The translations under genes were made by a program, and so were the position numbers. Shown in pieces: positions 1 through 11,700 of a stretch of DNA of 64,000 nt. Source of the DNA: Heligmosomoides polygyrus polygyrus (lineage: Eukaryota; Nematoda; Chromadorea; Rhabditida; Heligmosomidae); the NCBI GenBank assembly GCA_947396885.1, contig OX377202.1:6262001-6326000 (forward strand), read 5' to 3'. The number at the start of each line of letters is the position of its first letter. Within the stretch, counting starts at the first letter, position 1. The notes beneath the pieces are model-generated. The model was not told the DNA's origin and did no database searches. It saw only the letters and a program-made list of their open reading frames with translations.

Positions 1-203
1 TCGAGTTGATCTATATACGGTATGGCACATCTTGTATACATAGATATATATTTACACTTATATATCTACTACAAACACCTGTCTTATAAGAACATTAAGC
101 GTACTACCAGGTTCCGGTAATTTTTTATATATTTTTATTTTAAATTTTTTAATGAAAATATTAATTTGTTAAAAATTTGTAATTTATAAATATAATATAA
201 ATT

Positions 204-268
204 AGCCGAAATATTAACTGTTTAAATTTACAGTGGTTCAGTGCCGTTTATTTCGTTACAACCTAATA
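204..268. mobile_element. Solo terminal fragment of a mariner-like element
   Basis: About 65 bp are almost identical to the segment at 50103-50168, which follows the transposase stop of the mariner copy at 49098-50038. Both end in ACAACCTAATA, the complement of a TTAGGTTG-type mariner terminus. Here there is no adjacent transposase, so it looks like a solo end or a remnant. Confidence 0.6.
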
Positions 269-390
269 ATAAAAGCAAAGACAATTTTCTTGTTTATTCC
301 TGTTGGATAATCTTCTATCATAAGTAACTAGGGAACAGAGAAGACATCTATAAAAACCGACGGCAGGAGTACAATAAGTAGCGCGAAAAC

Positions 391-463
391 GTATGAGCCA
401 CCGGTGGCGCATATTGTCCCACGCGGACAGACACGTATGACCCACCGGTGGCTCATATTGTCG
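391..463. repeat. Pair of ~28-bp direct repeats centred on CCACCGGTGG
   Basis: Two copies of a roughly 28-bp unit (391-419 and 435-463) each contain the 10-bp palindrome CCACCGGTGG and end in CATATTGTC. Function unknown. They lie in inferred intron sequence. Confidence 0.55.
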
Positions 464-664
464 TTAATGTGCTAATCGTTGATGAATCACTATGTTGCAC
501 TGAGACCAAGACCAGAACCTTCTGGCCAACCTAATACATTACCCCTTTCCCACCTCTCACACTCTTCGTCACTTGAAGCTGAAGCGAAGCTAGAAACAGG
601 GTTTCATAATCTCCTGTCTTTTGTATGAAACGAATTTTTCTCAAGAAAGTGCATAGGAATTCAG

Positions 665-3600
665 GCCGGAGTCCTACCGCGAGGACGTTTTTCACGGCGA
701 GAGACTACAAGATGAGAACCGAAAGCGCCAGTTCTACCAGGACATCGGCAGCGCGGCCGAGTCCGGCTGGGATTTCTCGACGCGGTGGTTCACCGACAAC
801 AAATCGCTTACCTCTATCGAGACTACGAACATCCTCCCTGTTGATCTCAACGCTTTCATCTGCTACAATATGCACATCATAGGCAACCTACATGGAGAAG
901 TTGGTGAGTGCTTTAGTGCCCTACTCTGCAGTGTCTTCAGCGCAGGAAATATTCCCGAGAAATTCAGGAAACCGGCACAAGAGCTCCGCATGGCTGATGG
1001 ACTACATTAGTTTTCGCGAGAAGTTCGAGAAGGTCTTCTGGGTGGAGAAGGCCAAAGGCTGGTACGACTACAACCTTCGTACTCAGCGACACAACACCGG
1101 CTTCTATGCATCGATGGCTGTGCCGCTCTTCACACAGTGCTATGAGCCGCTGAGTCTCGCGAAAAGTGACGATCTCTACTCCAAAATGGAAGAAATGGGC
1201 GTGTTCGGCTACAAAGGAGGAATACCCGCCAGGTGAGAAGACAACACAGAAAAAGGCCACCTGCTGAGCGCTATACATAGTTCTTGGCAGTGAGAGAGTA
1301 GAAGTATCACCCTATTATACAGGGTCCGGATTCATCAACGACTTACAGAGATTTGACAAAGAAATTACAGCGGAGAACCCTGATAACGCCAGCATTTCAG
1401 CATATCGCTGGTTGATAAGTCGCGTTAATTCGCGTTTTTTGAGGAGTTTCCGCTATAATTTCTCTGTCAAAACTCTGTAAGTAGTTGATGAATCCGGCCC
1501 CAGGGCGTCTAGGCACTGGCTGGAAGGTGACGACCTTGTTACCAGTAAAGGCACTGAAGAAGTAAAGGGCTGATACGAAAGCGCAGAAGAATATAAATTT
1601 TCTGAATATGACCGGTAGGGACTGCGCCACGCACTCGTCTGGTTTCTTGCATTTTACACCAGCTCGATTGGGCTTCGATTGAATACTTGTCACATAGATT
1701 CCGCACAAAGTGGCCATATCGATTGATTTGTGTCTATTTTAAAGTTACATACTCAAAAACAACACTACAGCTTGCGGCAAAATGCAGGGTATCCTCAAAA
1801 CAGCAGGTACGCTTTCACGAGTTCTAACATTACTCCTAGTGAAGCTTCTGGAGATGTTTAAGACTCATATGAAAGCGCAGGATAACAAAAACTTTGTGAT
1901 TTGCAAATGATCAAGATTGCGCCATGCTCTCGTCTGAAGCCTCACATTTCAGACTTGATTGATTGTGCATGGGTTGAATGCTTGCCATAATCTTGCTATT
2001 AATTGACCACATTAAAATGTGTTGTTCTCTTGGCGTTTAGAACTCCGCAGTATACTACAACTTGTGGCAAAATGTGGGGATTTCTAAAAATCATATGCGC
2101 TACGTGAAGCGCCATACGACTACTGCTATTAAAGGCTTTGGAAATGTTAACGGCTCACAGCAAGTTGTAGTGCACTGTCAAGTTCTAAACGTTAAAAGAA
2201 GCACAGCACAGATTAATGTGGTCAATTAGTAGCAAGACTGTTGCAAGCGTTCAGCAGATGCACAACCAATCGAGTCTGAAATGAGGGTTTCAGACGAGTG
2301 CATGGCGCAATTTTGACCATTTGCATGTCACAGAATTTTTGTTATCTTTTGCTTTCATACTGTAGTCTCAAACGTCTTCAGTAGAAGCAATGTTAGAACC
2401 CTTCAAACAGTACCTGCATTTTTCAGGATACTCCTCATTTTGCCTCAAGCTGTAGCGTGTTTTTGAGTTTTAAACTTTAAAATAAACACAAATAAATCAA
2501 TACGGTCACTTTATGGGGAAATTGTGACCAGGATTCAAGCGAAGCACAATCAATCGAGTGAAAAACGCAAGAATTCAGACGAGTGCAGGGCGCAATCCGT
2601 ACCGCTCATCACCTGTATCACCTGTCGTCCCGTTGATCATCGACTTGCTCGAGCAGGCGCCAGCAGCGTCTCCATTCGTCCCTGTCGCGTGCCAGAGTGG
2701 TCCAATGGATCCTCCTCGCTCGAGCGACACGAAGAGCGTCATAGCGGCCGTTCGGGCTTTCAAGAAGTGCGACCAACGCGTTGGTGGACGTCCTGGTGTT
2801 CTCTTGACGTCCCGCGGAACCCAGTCGGTGATGGCTCTCGTCCAGCGGGTGGCTGCGAATCGCATTACGTGGCCGGCCCACCTAATTTTCGACGACTTGG
2901 CCCATGCGACAGCGTCTCTGATCTGTTCTATCTATCTGATCATGCCGCTCATATTCAGAAAATTTCTTTTTTCTTGTATTAATGGCAGCAAAGCTACCAC
3001 CCGTCAAACAGGGCAAACATTTTCTGAAACATCCTGCGGCCAGATTCATCAACGACTTACAGCAATCTAACGGTGCTAAATACTGCCGAAAGCCCTGATA
3101 GCGTGGCTTATCAAGCGATGTGGCGAAACATTCCACCATATCGCTTGTTGATAAGCCGCGCTATCAGGGACCGGATTCATCAATGACTTGCGCAACTTTA
3201 ACGGAGAATTATAAGCTTATCAAGCGATATGGTGAGCGATAAGCCGCGTTAAAAGCTCAGATAACGCACCATATCGCTTGATAAGCCTACAATTATCCGT
3301 CAAAGTTACGTATGTGGTCGATGAATCCGGCCCCAGGGGCTTCGGGAGTATTTTCAACGTTAGGTTGCTATAAGTCGTTGATGAATCTGGCCCCTGTCTT
3401 CCAACAAACCAGACGGTAGGTGAGTAGTTGCTTTCAGTTTACAACCCCAGAGCGGTCAGCAGTGGGACTTCCCGAACGGATGGAGCCCGCTGAATCACAT
3501 GATCATCGAGGGACTTCGAAAATCCAGCGATCCTCGGTAAGGTCTTCTTCTTCTAAGCGTCGAACAATAGCCGTCCGCTGATGAAATTTCATACTACGAC

Positions 3601-6600
3601 TTGCAGGATGCAACAGAAGGCCTTCGTCCTCGCACAGAAGTGGCTCCTCGGCAACCTCCACGTATTCGAGAACGACCAGGCCATGTGGGAGAAATACGAC
3701 GTCGTCTCCTCAGAGCCAAAATTGGGAGGCGGTGGCGAGTATGACGTTCAGGTGAGCGCTTGCAAGATGTTGGTCAAGGATCTCCCGAGAGGCTGGTAGG
3801 ACGGTTTTGATCGTCCTCTTCAAACGATCGTAACTTCCTTCACACTCATCGGAAGCAGTCGAGTCAAGTACCATTCGAATCAGCACAATTTTCCAAATTA
3901 TTAAGCACACAGAGCATATCTATTAAGCTTAATTGGAACACAAATTAGACTGAGCGAAGAACTCCGTACTAGACGTTGTACAGGATGTCCCCAAAAAATG
4001 CAACCACTGTTTGAAAGTTTGAATGGAATTTTTGGTTTTCATAGACGGAGAGTGCTGAAGGTAGAAGTGCATTCAACCTGTATTCCGCATCTGCATCGCC
4101 GTCTATTCTATTTACCCGTTGTCATGTGTACTCAAATGGTAAGGGGGAGGGGGACTTTCCCGATTGGGAAGCACCACAACAACTTTCAGAACGCTCTGTA
4201 AGGGGCATTGTCGCGTTCTTCAAAGGTTTGTTGTGGAATCATGTTTGACTAGGCCTTCGCTGTTAGGGGAGGGTCAGAGAATCAGATGGCAAAAAGCATG
4301 GTGAAACGCTCAAACGAAGCGCTCAAAGGTGCTGAAAAAGTTACGGGCTAATATGAGAGCTTAAGAAAATAGAAATTTTCTGACATATGAGCGTTATGGA
4401 TTGCACTATGCACTCGTCTGAAACCGTGCGTTTTACACTGGATTAATTGTTTTTCACTTGAATTCCTGTTATAATTTCTTCACAAACTGGCCGTATCGAC
4501 TGATTTGTGCTTTCTTAAGGTTTAATGACACAAAACACAATACGGCTTGCGAAACATCCGAAAATGCAGGTGCTGTTTGAAAGGTTCCAACATTGCTGCT
4601 AGTGAAGCTTTTGAAGACGTTTGAGATTCATATGAAACCACAGTGCAACGACATTTCTGTGGCGTGAAAGCAACCAAAATCGCGCCATGCTCACGCCCGA
4701 GGCCTTGCATTTCAGACTCGATTTATTGTGCATGGGCTGCATGCTTGTTACAATCTTGATACTACTTGGTCATATTGAACTGTGCTGTGCTTCTTTTAAC
4801 GTGTTCCGTCACCAAGTGGCTGCAGATATGCCGATTAACCTCTTAATTCGTCTTGAATGTTGCCAATCAGTCTACAGAATCCGTCTCGGAGAATAAAGCT
4901 CCTACTCACATTTAAATTCTGCAATCAATACACTCATATCTCGCGTGTCTTTCAACAAGTTCTGAACGTTAAAATAAGCACAGCACAGGTTATTGTGGCC
5001 AAGTAGTAACAAGATTGTAGCCAGCATTCAGCGGATGCACAATCATTCGAGTCTGAAATGCAAGGCTTCAGGCGGGGGCGTGGCACAATTTTGAGTATTT
5101 ACATGTCACAGAGATCTCGTTACCATGCGGTTTCATATGAGTCTCAAACATCTTCAAAAGCTTCACTAGCAGCAATGTTAGAATCTTTCAAACAGTGACT
5201 GCATTTTTCTGATGATTCGCAAGCCGTACTGTGTTTTGTTTTTAAACTTTAAAAAGGCACAAATCAATCGATACGGCCAGTTTGTGAAGAAATTATAACA
5301 AGGGTTCAAGCGAAAAATAATCAATCGAGTGTCAGCCCTGGTTTATACTTTCGCCGAAGCGCGGCGCGGCAACACGATCGCCATAGATATCGATTTTTCG
5401 CGCAGCCCGATCGATATCTATTCCTGCTATGGTGCCGTGCCGCGCAGCGGCGCAACTGCAAACTAGGTTTAAAATGCAAGAATTCAGATGAGTGCGTGGC
5501 GTAATCCATACCGCTCATGCGTCATAAAATTTCTATTTTCTTAAGCTTTCATATGAGCCTCTAACTTCTTCAGTACCTTTACTGTGAGCAACGTTAGCGC
5601 TTCACCATGCTTTTTGCCATCTGATTCTATTACTCTCCCCTAACAGCAAAGGCCTAGTCGAACAGGATTCCACGACAAGCCTTTGAAGAACGCGACAATG
5701 CCCCTTACAGAGAGCGTTCTGAAAGTTGTTGTGGTGCTTCCCTCTCGGGAAAGTCTCCTCCCCCTTACCACTTGAGTACACATGACAACAGGTAAATAGA
5801 GTAGACCATAATGCAGATGCGGAATACAGGTTGAATTCGCTTCTACCTTCAGCGCTGTCCGTCTGTGGAAACCAAAAATTCCATTCAAACTTCATTTCGC
5901 TGCTAGAGGATGTCCTAGAAATGCTAACATTCCTGGAACATTCGCGCAGCTCTTACAGCTTTCGGAAGAGTTAAGTTCTGCGACTGATTAACAAGAGCAA
6001 TGCACTGGACGCTTATTTAGTCTGTTGCAATGCTCACTTAACTAGTGGGAATCACCCTATCGTACCGTAGATCATCGACTTGCTCGAGCGGGCGCCAGCA
6101 GCATCCCCATTTGTCCCTGTCAGAGTGCTCCAATGGATCCTCCTCGCCCGAGGGACACGAAGAGTGTCATATCGTTCGTTCAGGGCTTTCATGAAGAAGT
6201 CCTATCATCGCACCGCTAGGTGTCCTGATGTTCTGACATCCCGCGGAACCAAGTCGGTGACGGCTCTCGTCCAACGGGTGTCTGCGGAACGCATTACGTG
6301 GCCGGCCCACCTAATCTTCAACGACTCGGCCAATGCGAGAGCGTCTTTGATTCCCGGACGTCAACGAAGCTCGGAACTTTAGAGGCCTTCTTTCACCTGC
6401 TTGAATCGTGTCACTCCGAGCATCGTTCTCTCGATTCCACACTTCGGCGACGCTGTTGTCGGCGACGTCGGCGACAGTGTTGCGCGGACTGATATGCACT
6501 GCGTAGTACCCGCTCAACACCGTCGCCGAAGTATAGCATAAGCGTTAGAAGAGCATACAGGCGGCATTCCCACTTGGAACGGTCAATTCTAGGGAAATCG

Positions 6601-7569
6601 ATACTATCTGCCGATAATGGTTGATCGAGCGATGTTCTTTACATTTACAGGGCCTATCCAGCAGCCGGCGTATTTACACGAGTTTCAAACGGTGAACTTT
6701 GCTAAAAGTCAATAATATCGATCGATAATGGTTGACCGATTTACTCTAGTTGTTAAGAAGAACGTCCTCCTGACATTATATTCGATATTCGCGTGACTCC
6801 CGCTTATAACTATTAATTTTGGAAGTAAGTCGACAAAATCGATAATATCGACTGAGTAATTGTATTGATTTTCGAGCCACAGTAGCCCTGAATGGACGGA
6901 TGGACAGACAGACGGAGGGACGAACACACAGAATTAGCTCCTTTATATGTAGTAGGATTACAACGTGCTGGAGGGAAAACCAAAACACACGACTCACATG
7001 GAATAGTTAGCAGCAATATCCTGCTTATTAAGTCACTTTTCAACTTCCGAATGCAACCGAAGGAAAACTGGACTCCAATCAGAATAAAATATCTATTTAC
7101 ATTCACAGGTCACGCAGTCCTAGATGATAAACTATCGGATCTATCCTAGTCGGGAGGGGGCAACCGTAGGATACCGTACGTATATGCGGCTGCCATTCCA
7201 TGCCACAAAACCACATCCACTGAATTCAAGTAATGGCACAACAGCTGAAGCTCTCCGTAGAAACCCGAACAACGGACTACAAATCCCTATATGCCCCCCC
7301 CCCGATTAGGATGGATCCCAAACCTTCCCAACTCCTCCACGCCTACCCAGACCTATCGTCGTTAATGCTTCTATTTTCAGCCAGGATTCGGCTGGACGAA
7401 CGGCGCAGCACTGGACCTGCTGGTCTCCTACGGTGATCGACTTGTCTACTCAGCGGCTGACCCTTCTTTACAGAAACCTGATCTTCCACTTGCGTTGAAT
7501 TACGGTTCCCTAACTTTCACACTGAGTACGGTTATTTCTAGCTTAATGATCTTGTACGTTTCATGGTGA
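665..7569 (+). CDS. tre: Trehalase paralogue 1, 3' part (five exons to stop)
   Basis: Trehalase (glycoside hydrolase family 37) splits alpha,alpha-trehalose into two glucose molecules. Exons are read at 665-903, 941-1232, 3438-3536, 3607-3751 and 7381-7569, with canonical GT/AG ends and compatible phases throughout. The first exon carries PESYRED and AAESGWDFSTRW, the motif that holds the catalytic acid Asp in the family. The third carries signature 2, QWDFPNGW. The fourth ends with MWEKYDV and the glycine-rich GGGGEYDVQ. The fifth begins PGFGWTNG and ends in a stop at 7567-7569. The 5' exons (signal peptide and signature 1) are not in the window. The protein is very similar to that of the paralogue at 54-63 kb over the shared exons. 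The 904-940 intron is only 37 nt and has two in-frame acceptors (after 931 or 940). The last intron (3752-7380) is filled with foldback, MITE and LINE remnants. Confidence 0.93.
1322..1501. mobile_element. Hairpin MITE, GATTCATCAACG family
   Basis: Inverted ends read GGTCCGGATTCATCAACGAC on the left and the complement on the right, with a long imperfect stem. It belongs to the family also seen at 3038, 38832, 41155, 54634 and 60361. It lies in intron sequence of trehalase 1. Confidence 0.8.
1540..2970. mobile_element. Degraded foldback related to the TA-flanked CAGGGTGTC family
   Basis: Left-arm (1545-2040) and right-arm (2200-2600, then 2942-2970) sequences are inverted relative to each other and match the interior of the elements at 13987-15436 and 60932-62179. 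The right arm is interrupted by an RTE 3' end (about 2598-2940). No clean termini were found. Confidence 0.6.
2598..2940 (-). mobile_element. RTE-type LINE 3'-end fragment, frameshifted
   Basis: On the - strand, broken reading frames encode the C-terminal tail of an endonuclease/reverse-transcriptase polyprotein: RTPGRPPTRW, then in another frame YDALRVARARR and LARDEWRR-like residues up to DDQRDDR and a stop. This tail is characteristic of RTE-like elements in nematodes (family knowledge). Similar fragments lie at 6060-6400 and 18234-18560. It interrupts a foldback element. Confidence 0.75.
3038..3395. mobile_element. GATTCATCAACG MITE interrupted by a second MITE
   Basis: The outer hairpin has left end GGCCAGATTCATCAACG and right end CGTTGATGAATCTGGCCCC. 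Its interior is broken at about 3168-3334 by another complete hairpin of the same superfamily. It sits just upstream of the exon at 3438. Confidence 0.8.
3168..3334. mobile_element. Inner GATTCATCAA MITE nested in the outer one
   Basis: A 167-bp hairpin runs from GGACCGGATTCATCAA to GATGAATCCGGCCCC, with the internal stem motif TATCAAGCGATATGGTGAG. The outer element resumes on both sides. Confidence 0.8.
3796..3910 (-). mobile_element. Mariner C-terminal relic
   Basis: On the - strand the sequence reads VLIRMVLDSTAS followed by SYDRLKR, matching the tail of the mariner relic at 20455-20900 ([19 protein letters not shown]). Only the 3' end of the transposase is left. Confidence 0.65.
3981..5905. 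mobile_element. Long foldback element in the last intron of trehalase 1
   Basis: It starts after TA with CAGGATGTCCCC, a variant of the CAGGGTGTCTC terminus. Arms of several hundred bases (about 4009-4520 against 5280-5890) are inverted copies, with the centre near 4900-4950. A separate MITE (5334-5468) lies in the right arm. The right terminus is not clean. No coding capacity was seen. Confidence 0.65.
5334..5468. mobile_element. GTTTATACTT-type MITE (Harbinger-like)
   Basis: Left end AGCCCTGGTTTATACTTTCG and a GC-rich inverted interior (GCGCGGCGCGGC against GCCGTGCCGCGC) match the element at 63849-63983. It is inserted in the right arm of the 3981-5905 foldback. Confidence 0.65.
6060..6400 (-). 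mobile_element. RTE-type LINE 3'-end fragment
   Basis: A copy of the same 3' region as 2598-2940, with more indels. It matches over the segment equivalent to TPGRPPTRW...LARDRDEW but has no continuous frame. It lies inside the last trehalase-1 intron. Confidence 0.65.
7381..7569 (+). CDS. tre: Last exon of trehalase 1 with hydrophobic C-terminal tail
   Basis: The exon follows the acceptor CTATTTTCAG in phase 0 and encodes 62 residues and a stop. It opens with the family-typical GFGWTNG. The final ~20 residues are strongly hydrophobic (LTFTLSTVISSLMILYVSW) after a small-residue stretch (NYGS). This pattern fits a GPI-attachment signal or a C-terminal anchor, as reported for some animal trehalases. 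Which of the two applies is inference. The exon is 3.6 kb from the previous one and easily missed. Confidence 0.9.
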   Translation, partial: PGFGWTNGAALDLLVSYGDRLVYSAADPSLQKPDLPLALNYGSLTFTLSTVISSLMILYVSW

Positions 7570-8557
7570 AATTGAGTGCAATCTAGATACGATGATGTAC
7601 ATAACTAATTAGACCTGAATTGTATATAAACGATATAAAACTTACCTATGTCCTTCTTGTTGATGACGTTGTACGGCCAGGAAGACACTCGAACTCACAT
7701 CCAGAGGCCGACCGGATACGAATCAGAAGGATCGCTTCAGAATGGCTCCAGGACCTAACTCCAACGCGACGTCGCGCGCTAGCCGCGTGCGACGTCGCGG
7801 CGCTGAAACGAGGACATGCGCTCGGTGACGCATGGTTAGCCGCGGAGCACGAAACGTTCTCAGTGTTTAAGCTCCCAGACCACATTTCTAGCAAGGAACT
7901 TAAGATCCCACAGAATGTGGTAGGCAACAGTCTGCAGTAGGACAATTGATCCGAGTATGGGTGATAGTGACCTTTTTCCGTAGCATAACCATAATCACGG
8001 GTAAAAATTGACCGAAGAAGTCGTACATGGCACATGCTGACACTAGAAACCAACCACATGACCAAGATTCCTGTATAAACTGTCGCTGATCATCCTTTTG
8101 AAACCACACTCATATACCATCTCCAAGAAACGTTGAAATGAGGCAAAGGCGTGCCGCGTGTCCCTGTAGGAAGCGTTTGTAGCCGTCGGAGGCATCGGAC
8201 CGCGACAACTGGTCCAATTTCGTCGCGCACCGCGCGCGACGCCAGGGGGGTTCGCGCGGCGTTGGAGTTATGTCTGCCCCCGCTTCAGAATATGCAGCCC
8301 GTTGGCTGTGTTGGGACGGATAGGCTTCGTCACAGATCCTTCGAGGGCTTTCGAGGAATCTTCACACTCTAAAGTCCATGTTCTAAGGACAGAAAACGAC
8401 GACTTATGGTCCACTCATTACTGTGTTGGGTAAGGTAAGCACACCATGGGGTATCGCTACCCATGTTGGGTATAGGAAGAAAGATATTCATCAATGCTTA
8501 CACTTCGCCGACAGCTCTGCGTTACGCCAAAAACCCGTTAGGCGCAATTGCACAACC
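7570..8557. other. 3' flank of trehalase 1, no gene seen
   Basis: No AATAAA was recognised close to the stop. The stretch 7740-8330 is GC-rich with repeated GCGACGTCGCG-like segments in inverted positions, suggesting a decayed inverted-repeat element. No coding exon is supported. Confidence 0.4.
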
Positions 8558-8785
8558 CAACTATCTAGTAGGCCGAACGATAGATTTTGGTTATGTATTC
8601 GAAACTGAGCCGTTATCTATGCACGCGATTCAAATCTCAAATCCCATCCGCTGCCCATCGTATTTGGACCAATCACGTTTCAAACGACCAGCTCCGATTA
8701 AAAATCAATAATATCGATCGATTCTAGTAGGCCGATCGATAGATATTGGTTATGTATTCGAATCTGAGCCATTGTCTATGAAAAT

Positions 8786-11700
8786 GACCATAATATCGTT
8801 CAGTTTGATATTTCATTCAATTCGTTTTCCCATTTACTCTTTCCCATGCCGGATTTCTTTAATGCTGACTTTGACTCTCTCAGAGTTAGCCTTTCAGAAG
8901 TTGATTGGCATCAAATTTTCGATGGATATGTAACCGTGGATGATCTTTATCATAGATTCTGTAAAGTGCTATATGAAAACCTGGCCCAATTTGTCCCTTT
9001 CAGAAGAAAACAATCGTTCCGAACTATTTTTCCCAAGCATATCAGTAATCTTCTCGCTCAAAAAGAACGCTTGTTTCGATCTCTACCTGATCCACTGAAC
9101 AACTCCACCTATAAAGCAATCTGTGCCAACATCGATTACCATCTAAAAAGATTTTGGGCTCAGAAAGAACGTAAACTAGCTAAACATGCTTCAATGAGAA
9201 GACTGCATTTGCACATTCGCAATAAGATGAAATCGAACGGAGGCCTTCCTAATATTACTGACATTAACGATAACCTTTGTTCATGTGACTCAAGCAAAGC
9301 AAGTGCTTTAGGATACTATTTTTCAAGTGTGTTTTCCAATGACATCACCTCTGACTCTGTAAGCGATAGAGCAACCACTGCTGAAGATGCTTCTGAAATG
9401 ATGCGCTTCAGACGTTTTTTCAGTAACATCTTCTTTACAGCCAGTGATGTGTTTACCATCCTTAAAAAACTTAAGCCTTCCTTAACTGAGCCTTGTGATG
9501 GAATTCCTCCAATCATCTTTAAAAAATGTGCCCAAGAACTATCCAGGCCACTTTCTGACATATTCAATATATCTTTAATGCTAGGAGAGATTCCAAGCGC
9601 TTGGAAGCATGCTTTAGTAACTGCAATTCCTAAAGTTGCAGGCGCTTATTCGGTAACTCAGTTTCGCCCTATCAGCATAATTCCTTGCCCTTCTAAAGTA
9701 ATGGAGAGTATAATAAGAGAGCAGTTTTTGGCGTGGTTGCCTCGTACTGGTGTTGTACCACCTGAGCAGCATGGTTTCCTCCCAGGACTCTCTACTGTCA
9801 CGAATCTCGTTGACAGTATGTTTGACTGGAGGCTTTCACTTAACCAAGGCAAGATGGTCGATGTAATCTATATAGATTTATCGAAAGCGTTTGATAAGGT
9901 TTCCCACGCTAAACTACTCCTCAAGCTGAATTCACTAGGTGTGAACGGAGCTTTTTTGAATTGGTTTGCTTCCTATTTAAGTGATAGATTTATGACTGTT
10001 CGCGTAGGTTCCGAATTCTCAGACAAACTTCACTGTGCTAGCGGTGTACCACAAGGTGGAGTTTTGTCCCCGTTGCTTTTTGTGCTCTACACAGCTGGTA
10101 TATCCGACGTCATCAGATCTTCGGATAATATTAAACTTCAAATCTACGCTGACGATATCAAAATGTACGGAATCTATGACCAATGCAATCGAGTTGAAAC
10201 CTGCCTTGCTCTTAACAATGCCTTGAATGCGCTACAATGTTGGGCTTCCGAACTTAATTTGGCTATCAACCCTGAAAAATGTTCCGTTTTGCATATTGGT
10301 GAAGGACGTGCTGCGGAATACTCTATCGGTGACGCATCTATTAATGAATGTGAATTGGTTAAAGACCTTGGTGTATTTGTAGATTCAAAACTCGATTTTT
10401 CGACTCATGTTGAGAAAATTACGCAGAAGGCCTACATTGCTCTTTATTTTATATTTCGAAATGTGTGTAGTGATAATCCTGTTATTCTCACCAAGCTATA
10501 TAAGACCTACGTCCTTCCTCATCTGGAGTATTGTTCACAAGTATGGAATCCTACTGCTAAAAAACTTGTCACACAACTTGAAAGAGTCCAAAGAACCTTC
10601 ACAAGGCTTGTTTACAAACGACTAAACCAAAGCGCTATCTCGAGAAATGTGCCAACTTATGAGGAGCGTCTGAGAGCGTTAGGTCTTAGATCCTTGCTGC
10701 ATAGGAGAGTTGTTGCTGACATAATATTTTGCTTTAAAATACTTCGTGGCGAGCTAAAACTTCGTGCAAGCAAATACTGGATATACAGGCCTTCTGGTCT
10801 ACGATCGAATGGATTTATCCTGCACTACCCGCTGATTCAGAAGAAGAATTACACTCAGCTGTTTAATTTCGTTTTTTACAGAGTTGCACGATGGATCCGA
10901 CGCCTGCCTAGAGAAGTTTTAAATGCAGAAAGCAGTGGGATTCTCAAGGAAAGATTGAAAAAAAATGGATGTGTTGCACATTTTAGGAATTCCGGACAAC
11001 CTAACGTGATCCTACTGTCTATGCAAGTACCTCTTCCAAAGCTGCTACGCTCCATCTGAAGGACTTCGCTGTTGCTGAATATATAGCTACTTAGAGACTT
11101 CTCGGAATTTGTACTTACCATCTGGCTCCTGCTTGGTACTCGCGTCGTAATGATATTTTCTATATCATGCGAAAGTCTAAACGGGCTTTATGAATGACAA
11201 TGCTTTCAATACTGTCGAAATTGTCATACACTTTTTTCCTTGCGCAGATACACTTTTTTCTTCAATAATAATTTTCCTGAATTATTATTTCTCCTACTGC
11301 AAGGAGAGGTCAACAAGTGACTTGGCTTTACCACTGGTCACTTGGGCCTAGGTCTTACGCCTGGGGTTCGTATCAGATCAAAGAGGCGCCTGCATTATCG
11401 GCCCGCCCCAGAATAACTTTTGTTAGTTGCGTTGCCTAGGCTGACATCTCCGATCTAACGACTGCTTCAATAACGGAAACGGAAAGCACTTTTTTTCTAT
11501 TATTTACATTGTCATTTGAAATATCGATATGCGCTCTGTTTTCGTGAACTATGCTTGATCCTGGATATGTTTATTATAGCTTTATATATTCCTACGATTA
11601 ACTTCTTTTTTGACTTTTAACGTTCTAAACATTACTTAGTAAAGGTTCGTTGCTACGGGAGTTGCCAAAAAATAGCCAGATGGTAATTAAAGAAGTAGTT

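Larger units (their letters stand above)
1..664. other. AT-rich flank, inferred intron of trehalase 1
   Basis: This stretch lies upstream of the first visible trehalase-1 exon. The paralogue at 54-63 kb has three exons before the equivalent point, so this is inferred to be intron sequence. It is strongly AT-rich up to about 240, then holds a mariner-type terminus (204-268), a short ACCGGT-centred direct repeat (391-463) and, near 505-535, a fragment that resembles the mariner end at 21292-21320. I see no coding exon in it. Confidence 0.5.

Noticed and set aside
6885..6960. Helitron-like start on the - strand (GTCTGTCTGTCC)
   Set aside because: Only the GTCTGTCTGTCC run is present, with no terminal hairpin or matching partner nearby.
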